Positions 1 to 13,658 are shown, counted from the first letter of the stretch. The stretch: 64,000 nt of DNA from Hydractinia symbiolongicarpus (GCF_029227915.1 NC_079883.1:18536001-18600000); one strand, 5' to 3'. Translations and numbers: made by a program. The notes: a model not told the origin generated them from the letters alone.

Positions 1-564
1 TACGTGATTCATGTGTACGGCCTCTATTAGGCAGCAAAAGACCATGCTATAGATTTTAGAGGCCTGTACACGTGGCTGACTGTGTTATAAAGCTGTTGCG
101 CAATTGCAAACAACTTGGGACGTCGTAGTCGATTGAGCGTGGAAGGATAAGATCATTGATAACCTGCGCAGGAACGTGCAACCACGTGAAATACGTGTAA
201 GGCCTTTATTAGGGTACCAGAGGCTATATTACAGACCTTAGGGGCCTGTACACGTGGCTGACACTGTTAAAAATCCATGGCGCAATGGAAAACCACTTGG
301 GACGTCGTAGTCCATTGAGAGTGGAAGGATTAGACCAATAGAAACCTGCGCAGGCAAGTGGAAAAACGCGAATTGGGTGTACGGCCTTTGTTCGGCTGCA
401 AAAGGCCTTGCTATAGCCTTTAGAGGCCTGTACACGTGGCTGACTGTGTTATAAAGCCATGGCGCAATGGAAAACCACTTGGGACGTCGTAGTCCATTGA
501 GAGTGGAAGGATTACACCAATGCTAACCTGTGCAGGCACGTGCAACAACGTAATATACGTGTAA
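1..564. repeat. Left-edge satellite units A, D, K
   Basis: Three diverse units begin the window: an A type, a D type (here GGTACCAGAGGC) and a K type (here TTCGGCTGC). The same D-K pairing recurs in the repeats near 19.4, 27.6, 34.9 and 50-58 kb, so this edge is probably the end of a larger repeat lying outside the window. Confidence 0.75.
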
Positions 565-1656
565 GGCCTTTATTAGGATGCAAGAGGCCATATTGCAGTC
601 GTTAGACGCATGTACTCGTAGTTAACGGTGTTATAACGCCATGGCGCAATGGAAAACGACTTGGGACGTCGTAGTCCATTGAGAGTGGAAGGATTAGACC
701 AATGGTAACCTGCGCAAGCACGTGCAACCACGTGATATACGTGTAAGGCCTTTATTAGGGTACAAGAGGCTATATTACAGCCCTTAGGGGCCTGTGCGCG
801 TGGCTGACGCTGTTATAAAGCCATGGCGCAATGGAAAACCACTTGGGACGTCGTAGTCCATTGAGAGTGGAAGAATTACACCAATGCTGACCTGTGCAGG
901 CACGTGCAACCACGTGATATACGTGTAAGGCCTTTATTAGGCTGCAAGAGGCCATATTGCAATCGTTAGACGCATGTACTCGTAGTTAACGGTGTAATAA
1001 CGCCATGGCGCAATGGAAAACGACTTGGGACGTCGTAGTCCTTTGAGAGTGGAAGGATAAGACCAATGATAACCTACGCAGGCACGTGCAACCACGTGAT
1101 ATACGTGTAAGGCCTTTATTAGGGTACAAGAGGCTATATTACAGCCCTTAGGGGACTGTGCGCGTGGCTGACGCTGTTATAAAGCCATGGCGCAATGGAA
1201 AACCACTTGGGACGTCGTAGTCCATTGAGAGTGGAAGAATTACACCAATGCTGACCTGTGTAGGCACGTGCAACCACGTGATATACGTGTAAGGCCTTTA
1301 TTAGGCTGCAAGAGGCCATATTGCAATCGTTAGACGCATGTACTTGTAGTTAACGGTGTTATAACGCCATGGCGCAATGGAAAACAACTTGGGACGTCGT
1401 AGTCGATTGAGAGTGGAAGGATAAGACCAATGCTAACCTGCACAGGCACGTGCAACCACGTGATATACGTGTAAGGCCTTTATTAGGGTACAAGAGGCTA
1501 TATTACAGCACTTAGGGGCCTGTGCGCGTGGCTGACGCTGTTATAAAGCCATGGCGCAATGGAAAACCACTTGGGACGTCGTAGTCGATTGAGAGTGGAA
1601 GGATAAGACCAATGCTAACCTGCGCAGGCACGTGGAACAACGAAAATTAGGTGTAC
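565..1656. repeat. Dimeric higher-order repeat F-D2, three copies
   Basis: Six units alternate between F (GGCTGCAAGAGGCC, GTTAACGG) and D2 (GGTACAAGAGGC, CTGTGCGCG), giving a 364-bp period. Copies are not identical. For example, the third D2 has ACAGCAC where the others have ACAGCCC. The last D2 passes directly into an N-type unit. Confidence 0.85.
929..1110 (+). repeat. Representative 182-bp monomer (F subtype)
   Basis: This is one complete unit as a reference for the array. In order it holds the lead GGCCTTTATTAGG, the subtype-defining segment around GGCCATATTGC, the HpaI-like GTTAAC, TTATAACGCCATGG, GCGCAATGG, the palindrome GACGTC within TTGGGACGTCGTAGTC, the GAGAGTGGAAGGAT block, and a CpG-rich end carrying a CCTACGCAGG dyad variant and two CACGTG sites. 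The unit start is arbitrary. Other subtypes differ mainly in the segment 15-60 bp after the start and in the block 120-150 bp after the start. Confidence 0.9.
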
Positions 1657-3112
1657 GGCCTTTATTAGGCCGCAAATGGCCATATTACAGCCTTTAGGGG
1701 CCTGTACACGTGTTTGACGGTGTTGTAAAGCCGTGGCGATATGGAAAACAACTTGGGACGTCGTAGTCCTTTGAGAGTGGAAGGATAAGACCAATGATAA
1801 CCTACGCAGGCACGTGGAACCACGTGATATATGTGTAAGGCCTTTATTAGGCTGCAAGAGGCCATATTACAGTCGTTAGACGCATGTACTTGTAGTTAAC
1901 GGTGTTATAACGCCATGGCGCAATCGAAAACGACTTGTGACGTCGTAGTCCATTGAGAGTGGAAGGATTAGATCAATGGTAACCTGTGCAGGCACGTGGA
2001 ACAACGTGATTTATGTATACGGACTTTATTAGGCCGCAAAAGGCCATATTACAGCCTTTAGGGGCCTGTACACGTGTTTGACGGTGTTGTAAAGCCGTGG
2101 CGCTATGGAAAACAACTTGGGACGTCGTAGTCTTTTGAGAATGGAAGGATAAGACCAATGATAACCTACGCAGGCACGTGCAACCACGTGATATATGTGT
2201 AAGGCCTTTATTAGGCTGTAAGAGGCGATATTATAGTCGTTAGAGGCAGGTACCCGTAGTTAACGGCGTTATAACGCCATGGCGCAATGGAAAACAACTT
2301 GGGACGTCGTAGTCCATTAAAAATGGAAGGATGAGACCAATAGTAACCTGCGTAGGCACGTGGAACAACGAAAATTAGGTGTACGGCCTTTATTAGGCCG
2401 TAAAAGGCCATATTACAGCCTTTAGGGGCCTGTACACGTGTTTGACGGTGTTGTAAAGCCGTGGCGATATGGAAAACAACTTGGGACGTCGTAGTACTTT
2501 GAGAGTGGAAGGATAAGACCAATGATAACCTACGCAGGCACGTGGAACCACGTGATATATGTGTAAGGCCTTTATTAGGCTGCAAGAGGCCATATTACAG
2601 TCGTTAGACGCATGTACTTGTAGTTAACGGTGTTATAACGCCATGGCGCAATCGAAAACGACTTGTCACGTCGTAGTCCATTGAAAGTGGAAGGATTAGA
2701 TCAATGGTAACCTGCGCAGGCACGTGGAACAACGTGATTTATGTATACGGACTTTATTAGGCCGCAAAAGGCCATATTACAGCCTTTAGGGGCCTGTACA
2801 CGTGTTTGACGGTGTTGTAAAGCCGTGGCGCTATGGAAAACAAATTGGGACGTCGTAGTCCTTTTAGAGTGGAAGGATAAGACCAATGATAACCTACGCA
2901 GGCACGTGCAACCACGTGATTTATGTGTAAGGCCTTTATTAGGCTGTAAGAGGCGATATTACAGTCGTTAGACGCAGGTACCCGTAGTTAACGGTGTTAT
3001 AACGCCATGGCGCAATGGAAAACAACTTGGGACGTCGTAGTCCATTGAAAATGGAAAGATTAGACCAATAGTAACCTGCGTAGGCACGTGGAACAACGAA
3101 AATTAGGTGTAC
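1657..3112. repeat. Tetrameric 728-bp higher-order repeat N-F2-N-I, two copies
   Basis: Two copies of a four-unit block occur at 1,657-2,384 and 2,385-3,112. Diagnostic variants are shared between them: a GCGATATGG unit, an F2 unit with GCAATCGAAAACGACTTGT, an N unit with GCTATGG, and an I unit with GTAAGAGGCG and GCAGGTACCCG. The two copies differ at scattered single bases, so the duplication is older than the 3,094-bp one further right. Confidence 0.88.
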
Positions 3113-6100
3113 GGCCTTTATTAGGCCGCAAAAGGTCATATTACAGCCTTTAGAGACCTGTACACGTGGTTGACGGTGTTATAAAGCTGTGGCGCAATTG
3201 CAAACAACTTGGGACATCGTAGTCTATTAAGACAACATGGACTTGTCCGATCGTAACTTGCGCAGGCACGTGGATCTACGTGATTCATGTGTACGGCCTC
3301 TATTAGGCAGCAAAAGACCATGCTATAGATTTTAGAGGCCTGTACACGTGGCTGACTGTGTTATAAGGCCGTGTCGCAATGGAAAACCACTTGGAACGTC
3401 GTAGTCCATTGAGAGTGGAAGAATTACACCAATGCTGACCTGTGCAGGCACGTGCAACCACGTGATATACGTGTAAGGCCTTTATTAGGCTGCAAGAGGC
3501 CATATTGCAATCGTTAGACGCATGTACTCGTAGTTAACGGTGTTATAACGCCATGGCGCAATGGGAAACGACTTGGGACGTCGTAGTCCATTGATAGTGG
3601 AAGGATTAGACCAATGATAACCTACGCAGGCACGTGCAACCACGTGATATATGTGTAAGGCCTTTATTAGGCTGCAAGAGGCCATATTACAGTCGTTAGA
3701 CGAATGTACTTGTAGTTAACGGTGTTATAACGCCATGGCGCAATGGAAAACAACTTGGGACGCCGTAGTCGATTTAGAGTGGAAGGATAAGACCAATGCT
3801 AACCTGCACAGGGACGTGCAACCACGTGATATACGTGTAAGGCCTTTATTAGGGTACAAGAGGCTATATTACAGCCCTTAGGGGTCTGTGCGCGTGGCTG
3901 ACGCTGTTATAAAGCCATGGCGCAATGGAAAACCACTTGGGACGTCGTAGTCGATTGAGAGTGGAAGGATAATACCAATGCTAACCTGCGCAGGCACGTG
4001 GAACAACGTGATTTATGTATACGGACTTTATTAGGCCGCAAAAGGCCATATTACAGCCTTTAGGGGCCTGTACACGTGTTTGACGGTGTTGTAAAGCCGT
4101 GGCGCTATGGAAAACAACTTAGGACGTCGTAGTCCTTTGAGAGTGGAAGGATAAGATCAATGATAACCTACGCAGGCACGTGCAACCACGTGATATATGT
4201 GTAAGGCCTTTATTAGGCTGCAAGAGGCCATATTGCAGTCGTTAGACGCATGTACTTGTAGTTAACGGTGTTATAACGCCATGGCGCAATCGAAAACGAC
4301 TTGGGACGTCGTAGTCCATTGAGAGTGGAAGGATTAGACCAATGGTAACCTGCGCAGGCACGTGGAACAACGTGATTTATGTATACCGACTTTATTAAGC
4401 CGCAAAAGGCCATATTACAGCCTTTAGGGGCCTGTACACGTGGTTGACGGTGTTGTAAAGCCGTGGCGCTATGGAAAACAACTTGGGACGTCGTAGTCCT
4501 TTGAGAGTGGAAGGATAAGACCAATGATAACCTGCGCAGGCACTTGCAACCACGTGATATATGTGTAAGGCCTTTATCAGGCTGCAAGAGGCGATATTGC
4601 AGTCGTTAGACGCATGTACCTGTAGTTAACGGTATTATAACGCCATGGCGCAATGGAAAACAACTTGGGACGTCGTAGTCCATTGAGAGTACATGGACTA
4701 GTCCGATCGTAACTTGCGCAGGCACATGGATCTACGTGATTCATGTGTACGGCCTCTATTTGGCAGCGAAAGGCCATGCTATAGACTTTAGAGGCCTGTA
4801 CACGTGGCTGACTGTGTTATAAAGCCGTGTCGCAATGGAAACCACTTGGGACGTCGTAGTCCATTGAGAGTGGAAGGATTACACCAATGCTAACCTGTGC
4901 AGGCATGTGCAACCACGTGATTTATGTATACGGACTTTATTAGGCCGCAAAAGGTCATATTACAGTCTTTAGACACCTGTACACGTGGTTGACGGTGTTA
5001 TAAAGCTGTGGCGCAATTGCAAACAACTTGGGACGTCGTAGTCCATTGAGAGTACATGGACTAGTCCGATCGTAACTTGCGCAGGCACGTGGATCTACGT
5101 GATTCATGTGTACGGCCTCTATTAGGCAGCGAAAGGCCATGCTATTGACTTTAGAGGCCTGTACACGTGGCTGACTGTGTTATAAAGCCGTGTCGCAATG
5201 GAAAACCACTTGGGACGTCGTAGTCCATTGAGAGTGGAAGGATTACACCAATGCTAACCTGTGCAGGCACGTGCAACCACGTGATTTATGTATACGGACT
5301 TTATTAGGCCGCAAAAGGTCATATTACAGCCTTTAAAGACCTGTACACGTGGTTGACGGTGTTATAAAGCTGTGGCGCAATTGCAAACAACTTGGGACGT
5401 CGTAGTCCATTGAGAGTGGAAGGATTACACCAATGCTGACCTGTGCAGACACGTGCAACCACGTGATATACGTGTAAGGCCGTTATTAGGCTGCAAGAGG
5501 CCATTTTGCAATCGTTAGACGCATGTACTCGTAGTTAACGGTGTTATTACGCCATGGCGCAATGGAAAACGACTTGGGACGTCGTAGTCCATTGAGAGTG
5601 GAAGGATTAGACCAATGGTAACCTGCGCAGGCACGTGGAACAACGTGATTTATGTATACCGACTTTATTAAGCCGCAAGAGGCGATATTACAGTCGTTAG
5701 ACGCATGTACCCGTAGTTAACGGTGTTATAACGCCATGACGCAATGGAAAACAACTTGGGACGTCGTAGTCCATTGAGAGTACATGGAATAGTCCGATCG
5801 TAACTTGTGCAGGCACGTGGATCTACGTGATTCATGTGTACGACCTCTATTAGGCAGCAAAAGGCCATGCTATAGACTTTAGAGGCCTGTACACGTGGCT
5901 GACTGTGTTATAAAGCCGTGGCGCAATGGAAAACCACTTGGGACGTCGTAGTCCATTGAGAGTGGAAGGATAAGACCAATGATAACCTACGCAGGCAAGT
6001 GCAACCACGTGATATATGTGTAACGCCTTCATTAGGCTGCAAGAGGCCATATTGCAGTCGTTAGACGCAGGTACCCGTAGTTAACGGTGTTATAACGCCA

Positions 6101-7479
6101 TGGCGCATTGGAAAACAACTTGGGACGTCGTAGTCCATTAAAAATGGAAGGATTAGACCAATAGTAACCTGCGCAGGCACGTGGAACAACGAAAATTAGG
6201 TGTACGGCCTTTATTAGGCCGCAAAAGGTCATATTACAGCCTTTAGAGACCTGTACACGTGGTTGACGGTGTTATAAAGCTGTGGCGCAATTGCAAACAA
6301 CTTGGGACATCGTAGTCTATTGAGACAATATGGACTAGTCCGATCGTAGCTTGCGCAGGCACGTGGATCTACGTGATTCATGTGTACGGCCTCTATTAGG
6401 CAGCAAAAGGCCATGCTATAGACTTTAGAGGCTTGTACACGTGGCTGACTGTGTTACAAAGCCGTGTCGCAATGGAAAACCACTTGGGACTTGGTAGTCC
6501 ATTGAGAGTGGAAGGATTACACCAATGCTGGCCTGTGCAGGCACGTGCAACCACGTGATATACGTGTAAGGCCTTTATTAGGCTGCAAAAGGCCATATTG
6601 CAATCGTTAGACGCATGTACTCGTAGTTAACGGTGTTATAACGCCATGGCGCAATGGAAAACGACTTGGGACGTCGTAATCCATTGAGAGTGGAAGAATT
6701 AGACCAATGGTAACCTGCGCAGGCACGTCGAACAACGTGATTTATGTATACCGACTTTATTAAGCCGCAAAAGGCCATATTACAGCCTTTAGGGGCCTGT
6801 GCACGTGGTTGACGGTGTTGTAAAGCCGTGGCGCTATGGAAAACAACTTGGGACGTCGTAGTCCTTTGAGAGTGGAAGGATAAGACCAATGATAACCTGC
6901 GCAGGCACTTGCAACCACGTGATATATGTGTAAGGCGTTTATTAGGCTGCAAGAGGCGATATTACAGTCGTTAGACGCATGTACCCGTAGTTAACGGTGT
7001 TATAACGCCATGGCGCAATGGAAAACAACTTGGGACGTCGTAGTCCATTGAGAGTACATGGACTAGTCCGATCGTAACTTGCGCAGGCACGTGGATCTAC
7101 GTGATTCATGTGTACGGCCTTTATTAGGCAGAGAAAGGCCATGCTATAGACTTTAGAGGCCTGTACACGTGGCTGACTGTGTTATAAAGCCGTGTCGCAA
7201 TGGAAAACCACTTGGGACGTCGTAGTCCATTGAGAGTGGAAGGATTACACCAATGTTGACCTGTGCAAGCACGTGCAACCACGTGATATACGTGTAAGGC
7301 CTTTACTATTCTGCAAGAGGCGATATTACAGTCGTTAGACGCATGTACCCGTAGTTAACGGTGTTATAACGCCATGGCGCAATGGAAAACAAATTGGGAC
7401 GTCGTAGTCCATTGAGAGTACATGGACTAGTCCGATCGTAACTTGCGCAGGCACGTGGATCTACGTGATAAATGTGTAC
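3113..7479. repeat. Mixed-order satellite segment (E, A, F, D2, N, G, H)
   Basis: Twenty-four units occur without a single clean period. Short runs of E-A-F, F-G-H-A and an alternating A-E-A-E run (about 4,751-5,478) are visible. A 1-bp deletion at 4,837-4,845 (GGAAACCAC instead of GGAAAACCAC) shifts the register. A G/H chimeric unit begins near 5,660 (TTAAGCCGCAAGAGGCG). I see no gene or insertion in it. Confidence 0.8.
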
Positions 7480-10400
7480 GGCCTCTATTAGGCAGCAAAA
7501 GGCCATTCTATAGACTTTAGAGGCCTGTACACGTGGCTGACTGTGTTATAAAGCCGTGGCGATATGGAAAACAACTTGGGACGTCGTAGTCGATTGAGCG
7601 TGGAAGGATAAGATCAATGATAACCTGCGCAGGAACGTGCAACCACGTGAAATACGTGTAAGGCCTTTATTAGGGTACAAGAGGCTATATTACAGAACTT
7701 AGGGGCTTGTACACGTGGCTGACGCTGTTATAAAGCCATGGCGCAATGGAAAAGAATTTGGGACGTCGTAGTCCATTGAAAATGGAAGGATTAGACCAAT
7801 AGTAACCTGCGCAGGCACGTGGAACAACGCAAATTAGGTGTACGGCCTTTATTAGGCCGCAAAAGGTCATATTACAGCCTTTAGAGACCTGTACACGTGG
7901 TTGACAGTGTTATAAAGCTGTAGCGCAATTGTAAACAACTTGGGACGTCGTAGTCTATTGAGACTACATGGACTAGTCCGATCGTAACTTGCGCAGGCAC
8001 ATGGATCTACGTGATTCATGTGTACGGCCTCTATTAGGCAGCGAAAGGCCATGCTATAGACTTTAGAGGCCTGTACACGTGGCTGACTGTGTTATAAAGC
8101 CGTGTAGCAATGGAAAACCACTTGGGACGTCGTAGTCCATTGAGAGTGGAAGGATTACACCAATGCTAACCTGTGCAGACACGTGCAACCACGTGATATA
8201 CGTGTAAGGCCTTTATTAGGCTACAAGAGGCCATTTTGCAATCGTTAGACGCATGTACTCGTAGTTAACGGTGTTATAACGCCGTGGCGCAATGGAAAAC
8301 GACTTGGGACGTCGTAGTCCATTGAGAGTGGAAGGATTAGACCAATCGTAACCTGCGCAGGCACGTGGAACAACGTGATTTATGTATACCGACTTTATTA
8401 AGCCGCAAAAGGCCATATTACAGCATTTAGGGGCCTGTACACGTGTTTGACGGTGTTGTAAAGCCGTGGCGCTATGGAAAACAACTTGGGACGTCGTAGT
8501 CCTTTGAGAGTGGAAGGATAAGACCAATGATATCCTGCGCAGGCACTTGCAACCACGTGATTTATGTGTAAGGCCTTTATTAGGCTGCAAGAGGCGATAT
8601 TACAGTCGTTAGACGCATGTACCCGTAGTTAACGGTGTTTTAACGCCATGGCGCAATAGAAAACAACTTGGGACGTCGTAGGCCATTGAGAGTACATGGA
8701 CTAGTCCGACCGTAACTTGCGCAGGCACGTGGATCTACGTGATTCATGTGTACGGCCTCCATTAGGCAGCAAAAGGCCATGCTATAGACTTTAGAGGCCT
8801 GTACACGTGGCTGACTGTGTTATAAAGCCGTGCCGCAATGGAAATCCACTTGGGACGTCGTAGTCCATTGAGAGTGGAAGGATTACACCAATGCTAACCT
8901 GTGCAGGCACGTGCAACCACGTGATTTATGTATACGACTTTATTAGGCCGCAAAAGGCCATATTACAGCCTTTAGGGGCCTGTACACGTGGTTGACGGTG
9001 TTGTAAAGCCGTGGCGCTATGGAAAACAACTTGGGACATCGTAGTCCATTGATAGTGGAAGGATAAGACCATTGGTAACCTGTGCAGGCACGTGGAACAA
9101 CGTGATTTATGTATACGGACTTTATTAGGCCGGAAAAGGCCATATTACAGTCTTTAGGGGCCTGTACACGTGTTTGACGGTGTTGTAAAGCCGTGGCGAT
9201 ATGGAAAACAACTTGGGACGCCGTAGTCGATTGAGCGTGGAAGGATAAGATCAATGATAACCTGCGCAGGAACGTGCAACCACGTGAAATACGTGTAAGG
9301 CCTTTATTAGGGTACAAGAGGCTATATTACAGACCTTAGGGGCCTGTACACGTGGCTGACGCTGTTATAAAGCCATGGCGCCATGGAAAAGAATTTGGGA
9401 CGTCGTAGTCCATTGAAAATGAAAGGATTAGACCAATAGTAACCTGCGCAGGCACGTGGAACAACGCACATTAGGTGTACGGCCTTTATTAGGCCGCAAA
9501 AGGTCATATTACAGCCTTTAGAGACCTGTACACGTGGTTGACGGTGTTATAAAGCTGTGGCGCAATTGTAAACAACTTGGGACATCGTAGTCTATTGAGA
9601 CTACATGGACTAGTCCATTCGTAACATGCACAGGCACGTGGATCTACGTGATTCATGTGTACGGCCTCTATTAGGCAGCGAAAGGCCATGCTATAGACTT
9701 TAGAGGCCTGTACACGTGGCTGACTGTGTTATAAAGCCGTGTCGCAATGGAAAACCACTTGGGACGTCGTAGTCCATTGAGAGTGGAAGGATTACACCAA
9801 TGCTAACCTGTGCAGGCACGTGCAACCACGTGATATACGTGTAAGGCCTTTATTAGGGTACAAGAGGCTATATTACAGCCCTTAGGGGCCTGTGCGCGTG
9901 GCTGACGCTGTTATAAAGCCATGGCGCAATGGTAAACAACTTGGGACGTCGTAGTCGATTGAGAGTGGAAGGATAAGACCAATGCTAACCTGCGTAGGCA
10001 AGTGGAACAACGTGATTTATGTATACGGACTTTATTAGGCTGCAAAAGGCCATATTACAGCCTTTAGGGGCCTGTTCACGTGTTTGACGGTGTTGTAAAG
10101 CCGTGGCGCTATCGAAAACAACTTGGGACGTCGTAGTCCTTTGAGAGTGGAAGGATAAGACCAATGATATCCTGCGCAGCCACTTGCAACCACGTGATAT
10201 ATGTGTAAGGCCTTTATTAGGCTGCAAGAGGCGATATTACAGTCGTTATACGCATGTACACGTAGTTAACGGTGTTATAACGCCATGGCGCAATAGAAAA
10301 CAACTTGGGACGTCGTAGTCCATTGAGAGTACATGGACTAGTCCGATCGTAACTTGCGCAGGCACGTTGATCTGCGTGATTCATGTGTACGGCCTCTATT

Positions 10401-12610
10401 AGGCAGCAAAAGGCCATGCTATAGACTTTAGAGGCCTGTACACGTGACTGACTGTGTTATAAAGCCGTGTCGCAATGGAAAACCTTTTGGGACGTTGTAG
10501 TCCATTGAGAGTGGAAGGATTACACCAATGCTAACCTGTGCAGGCACGTGCAACCACGTGATTTATGTATACGGACTTTATTAGGCCGCAAAAGGCCATA
10601 TTACAGCCTTTAGGGGCCTGTACACGTGGTTGACGGTGTTGTAAAGCCGTGGCGCTATGGAAAACAACTTGGGACATCGTAGTCCATTGAGAGTGGAAGG
10701 ATAAGACCATTGGTAACCTGTGCAGGCACGTGGAACAACGTGATTTATGTATACGGACTTTATTAGGCCGGAAAAGGCCATAATACAACCTTTAGGGGCC
10801 TGTACACGTGTTTGACGGTGTTGTAAAGCCGTGGCGATATGAAAGACAACTTGGGACGTCGTAGTCGATTGAGCGTGGAAGGATAAGATCAATGATAACC
10901 TGCGCAGGAACGTGCAACCACGTGAAATACGTGTAAGGCCTTTATTAGGGTACAAGAGGCTATATTACAGACCTTAGGGGCCTGTACACGTGGCTGACGC
11001 TGTTATAAAGCCATGGCGCAATGGAAAAGAATTTGGGACGTCGTAGTCCATTGAAAATGGAAGGATTAGACCAATAGTAACCTGCGCAGGCACGTGGAAC
11101 AACGCAAATTAGGTGTACGGCCTTTATTAGGCCGCAAAAGGTCATATTACAGCCTTTAGAGACCTGTACACGTGGTTGACGGTGTTATAAAGCTGTAGCG
11201 CAATTGTAAACAACTTGGGACGTCGTAGTCTATTGAGACTACATGGACTAGTTTGATCGTAACTTGCGCAGGCACGTGGATCTACGTGATTCCTGTGTAC
11301 GGCTTCTATTAGGCAGCGAAAGGCCATGCTATAGATTTTAGAGGCCTGTACACGTGGCTGACTGTGTTATAAAGCCGTGTCGCAATGGAAAACCACTTGG
11401 GACGTCGTAGTCCATTGAGAGTAGAAGGATTACACCAATGCTAACCTGTGCAGACACGTGCAACCGCGTGATATACGTGTAAGGCCTTTATTAGGCTACA
11501 AGAGGCCATTTCGCAATCGTTAGACGCATGTACTCGTAGTTAACGGTGTTATAACGCCGTGGCGCAATGGAAAACGACTTGGGACGTCGTAGTCCATTGA
11601 GAGTGGAAGGATTAGACCAATCGTAACCTGCGCAGGCACGTGGAACAACGTGATTTATGTATACCGACTTTATTAAGCCGCAAAAGGCCATTATACAGCC
11701 TTTAGGGGCCTGTACACGTGTTTGACGGTGTTGTAAAGCCGTAGCGCTATGGAAAACAACTTGGGACGTCGTAGTCCTTTGAGAGTGGAAGGATAAGACC
11801 AATGATATCCTGCGCAGGCACTTGCAACCACGTGATTTATGTGTAAGGCCTTTATTAGGCTGCAAGAGGCGATATTACAGTCGTTAGACGCATGTACCCG
11901 TAGTTAACGGTGTTTTAACGCCATGGCGCAATAGAAAACAACTTGGGACGTCGTAGTCCATTGAGAGTACATGGACTAGTCCGATCGTAACTTGCGCAGG
12001 CACGTGGATCTACGTGATTCATGTGTACGGCCTCCATTAGGCAGCAAAAGGCCATGCTATAGACTTTAGAGGCCTGTACACGTGGCTGACTGTGTTATAA
12101 AGCCGTGCCGCAATGGAAATCCACTTGGGACGTCGTAGTCCATTGAGAGTGGAAGGATTACACCAATGCTAACCTGTGCAGGCACGTGCAACCACGTGAT
12201 TTATGTATACGACTTTATTAGGCCGCAAAAGGCCATATTACAGCCTTTAGGGGCCTGTACACGTGGTTGACGGTGTTGTAAAGCCGTGGCGCTATGGAAA
12301 AAAACTTAGGACATCGTAGTCCATTGAGAGTGGAAGGATAAGACCATTGGTAACCTGCGCAGGCACGTGGAACAACGTGATTTATGTATACGGAATTTAT
12401 TAGGCCGTAAAAGGCCATATTACAGCGTTTAGGGGCCTGTACACGTGTTTGACGGTGTTGTAAAGCCGTGGCGATATGGAAAACAACTTGGGACGCCGTA
12501 GTCGATTGAGCGTGGAAGGATAAGATCAATGATAACCTGCGCAGGAACGTGCAACCACGTGAAATCCGTGTAAGGCCTTTATTAGGGTACAAGAGGCTAT
12601 ATTACAGACC

Positions 12611-12620
12611 TTAGTACACG
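12611..12620. other. 7-bp deletion within a D unit
   Basis: The expected CTTAGGGGCCTGTACACG reads CTTAGTACACG here. Seven bases are lost, with a single G as junction homology. The landmark spacing drops by 8 bp over this stretch, which is fully explained by this deletion plus the 1-bp loss at 12,206-12,213. Confidence 0.9.
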
Positions 12621-13084
12621 TGGCTGACGCTGTTATAAAGCCATGGCGCCATGGAAAAGAATTTGGGACGTCGTAGTCCATTGAAAATGGAAGGATTAGA
12701 CCAATAGTAACCTGCGCAGGCACTTGGAACGACGCACATTAGGTGTACGGCCTTTATTAGGCCGCAAAAGGTCATATTACAGCCTTTAGAGACCTGTACA
12801 CGTGGTTGACGGTGTTATAAAGCTGTGGCGCAATTGTAAACAACTTGGGACGTCGTAGTCTATTGAGACTACATGGACTAGTCCGATCGTAACTTGCGCA
12901 GGCACGTGGATCTACGTGATTCATGTGTACGGCCTCTATTAGGCAGCGAAAGGCCATGCTATAGACTTTAGAGGCCTGTACACGTGGCTGACTGTGTTAT
13001 AAAGCCGTGTCGCAATGGAAAACCACTTGGGACGTCGTAGTCCATTGAGAGTGGAAGGATTACACCAATGCTAACCTGTGCAGG

Positions 13085-13109
13085 CACGTGCAACCACGTG
13101 ATATACGTG
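13085..13109. promoter_or_regulatory. Triple ACGT motif with 9-10 bp spacing (example)
   Basis: CACGTG at 13,085-13,090 and 13,095-13,100 and a third ACGTG at 13,105-13,109 place ACGT cores at steps of 10 and 9 bp, about one helical turn. The arrangement recurs in many units. In others the third core reads ATGT, which would follow from CpG loss. CACGTG is a known core for bHLH and bZIP factors, but no function is shown here. Confidence 0.45.
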
Positions 13110-13658
13110 TAAGGCCTTTATTAGGGTACAAGAAGCTATATTACAGCCCTTAGGGGCCTGTGCGCGTGGCTGACGCTGTTATAAAGCCATGGCGCAATGG
13201 TAAACAACTTGGGACGTCGTAGTCGATTGAGAGTGGAAGGATAAGACCAATGCTAACCTGCGTAGGCACGTGGAACAACGTGATTTATGTATACGGACTT
13301 TATTAGGCTGCAAAAGGCCATATTACAGCCTTTAGGGGCCTGTTCACGTGTTTGACGGTGTTATAAAGCCGTGGCGCTATGGAAAACAACTTGGGACGTC
13401 GTAGTCCTTTGAGAGTGGACGGATAAGACCAATGATAACCTACGCAGGCAGGTGCAACCAGGTGATATATGTGTAAGGCCTTTATTAGGCTGTAAGAGGC
13501 GATATGAAAGTCGTTAGACGCATGTACCCGTAGTTAACGGTGTTATAACGCCATGGCGCAATGGAAAACAACTTGGGACGTCGTAGTCCATTGAGAGTAC
13601 ATGGACTAGTCCGATCGTAACTTGCGCAAGCACGGGGATCTACGTGATTCATGTGTAC

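Larger units (their letters stand above)
7480..13658. repeat. Nine-unit higher-order repeat domain, left copy
   Basis: Four consecutive blocks start with A: 7,480-8,753 (A-D-E-A-F-G-H, lacking B and C), 8,754-10,390 (A-B-C-D-E-A-D2-J-H), 10,391-12,028 (A-B-C-D-E-A-F-G-H) and 12,029-13,658 (A-B-C-D-E-A-D2-J-I). The F-G and D2-J alternatives alternate, so blocks two apart match best, at a spacing of about 3,275 bp. Block lengths of 1,637, 1,638 and 1,630 bp equal nine units minus 1-bp losses near 8,936 and 12,209 and a 7-bp loss near 12,614. Confidence 0.9.
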
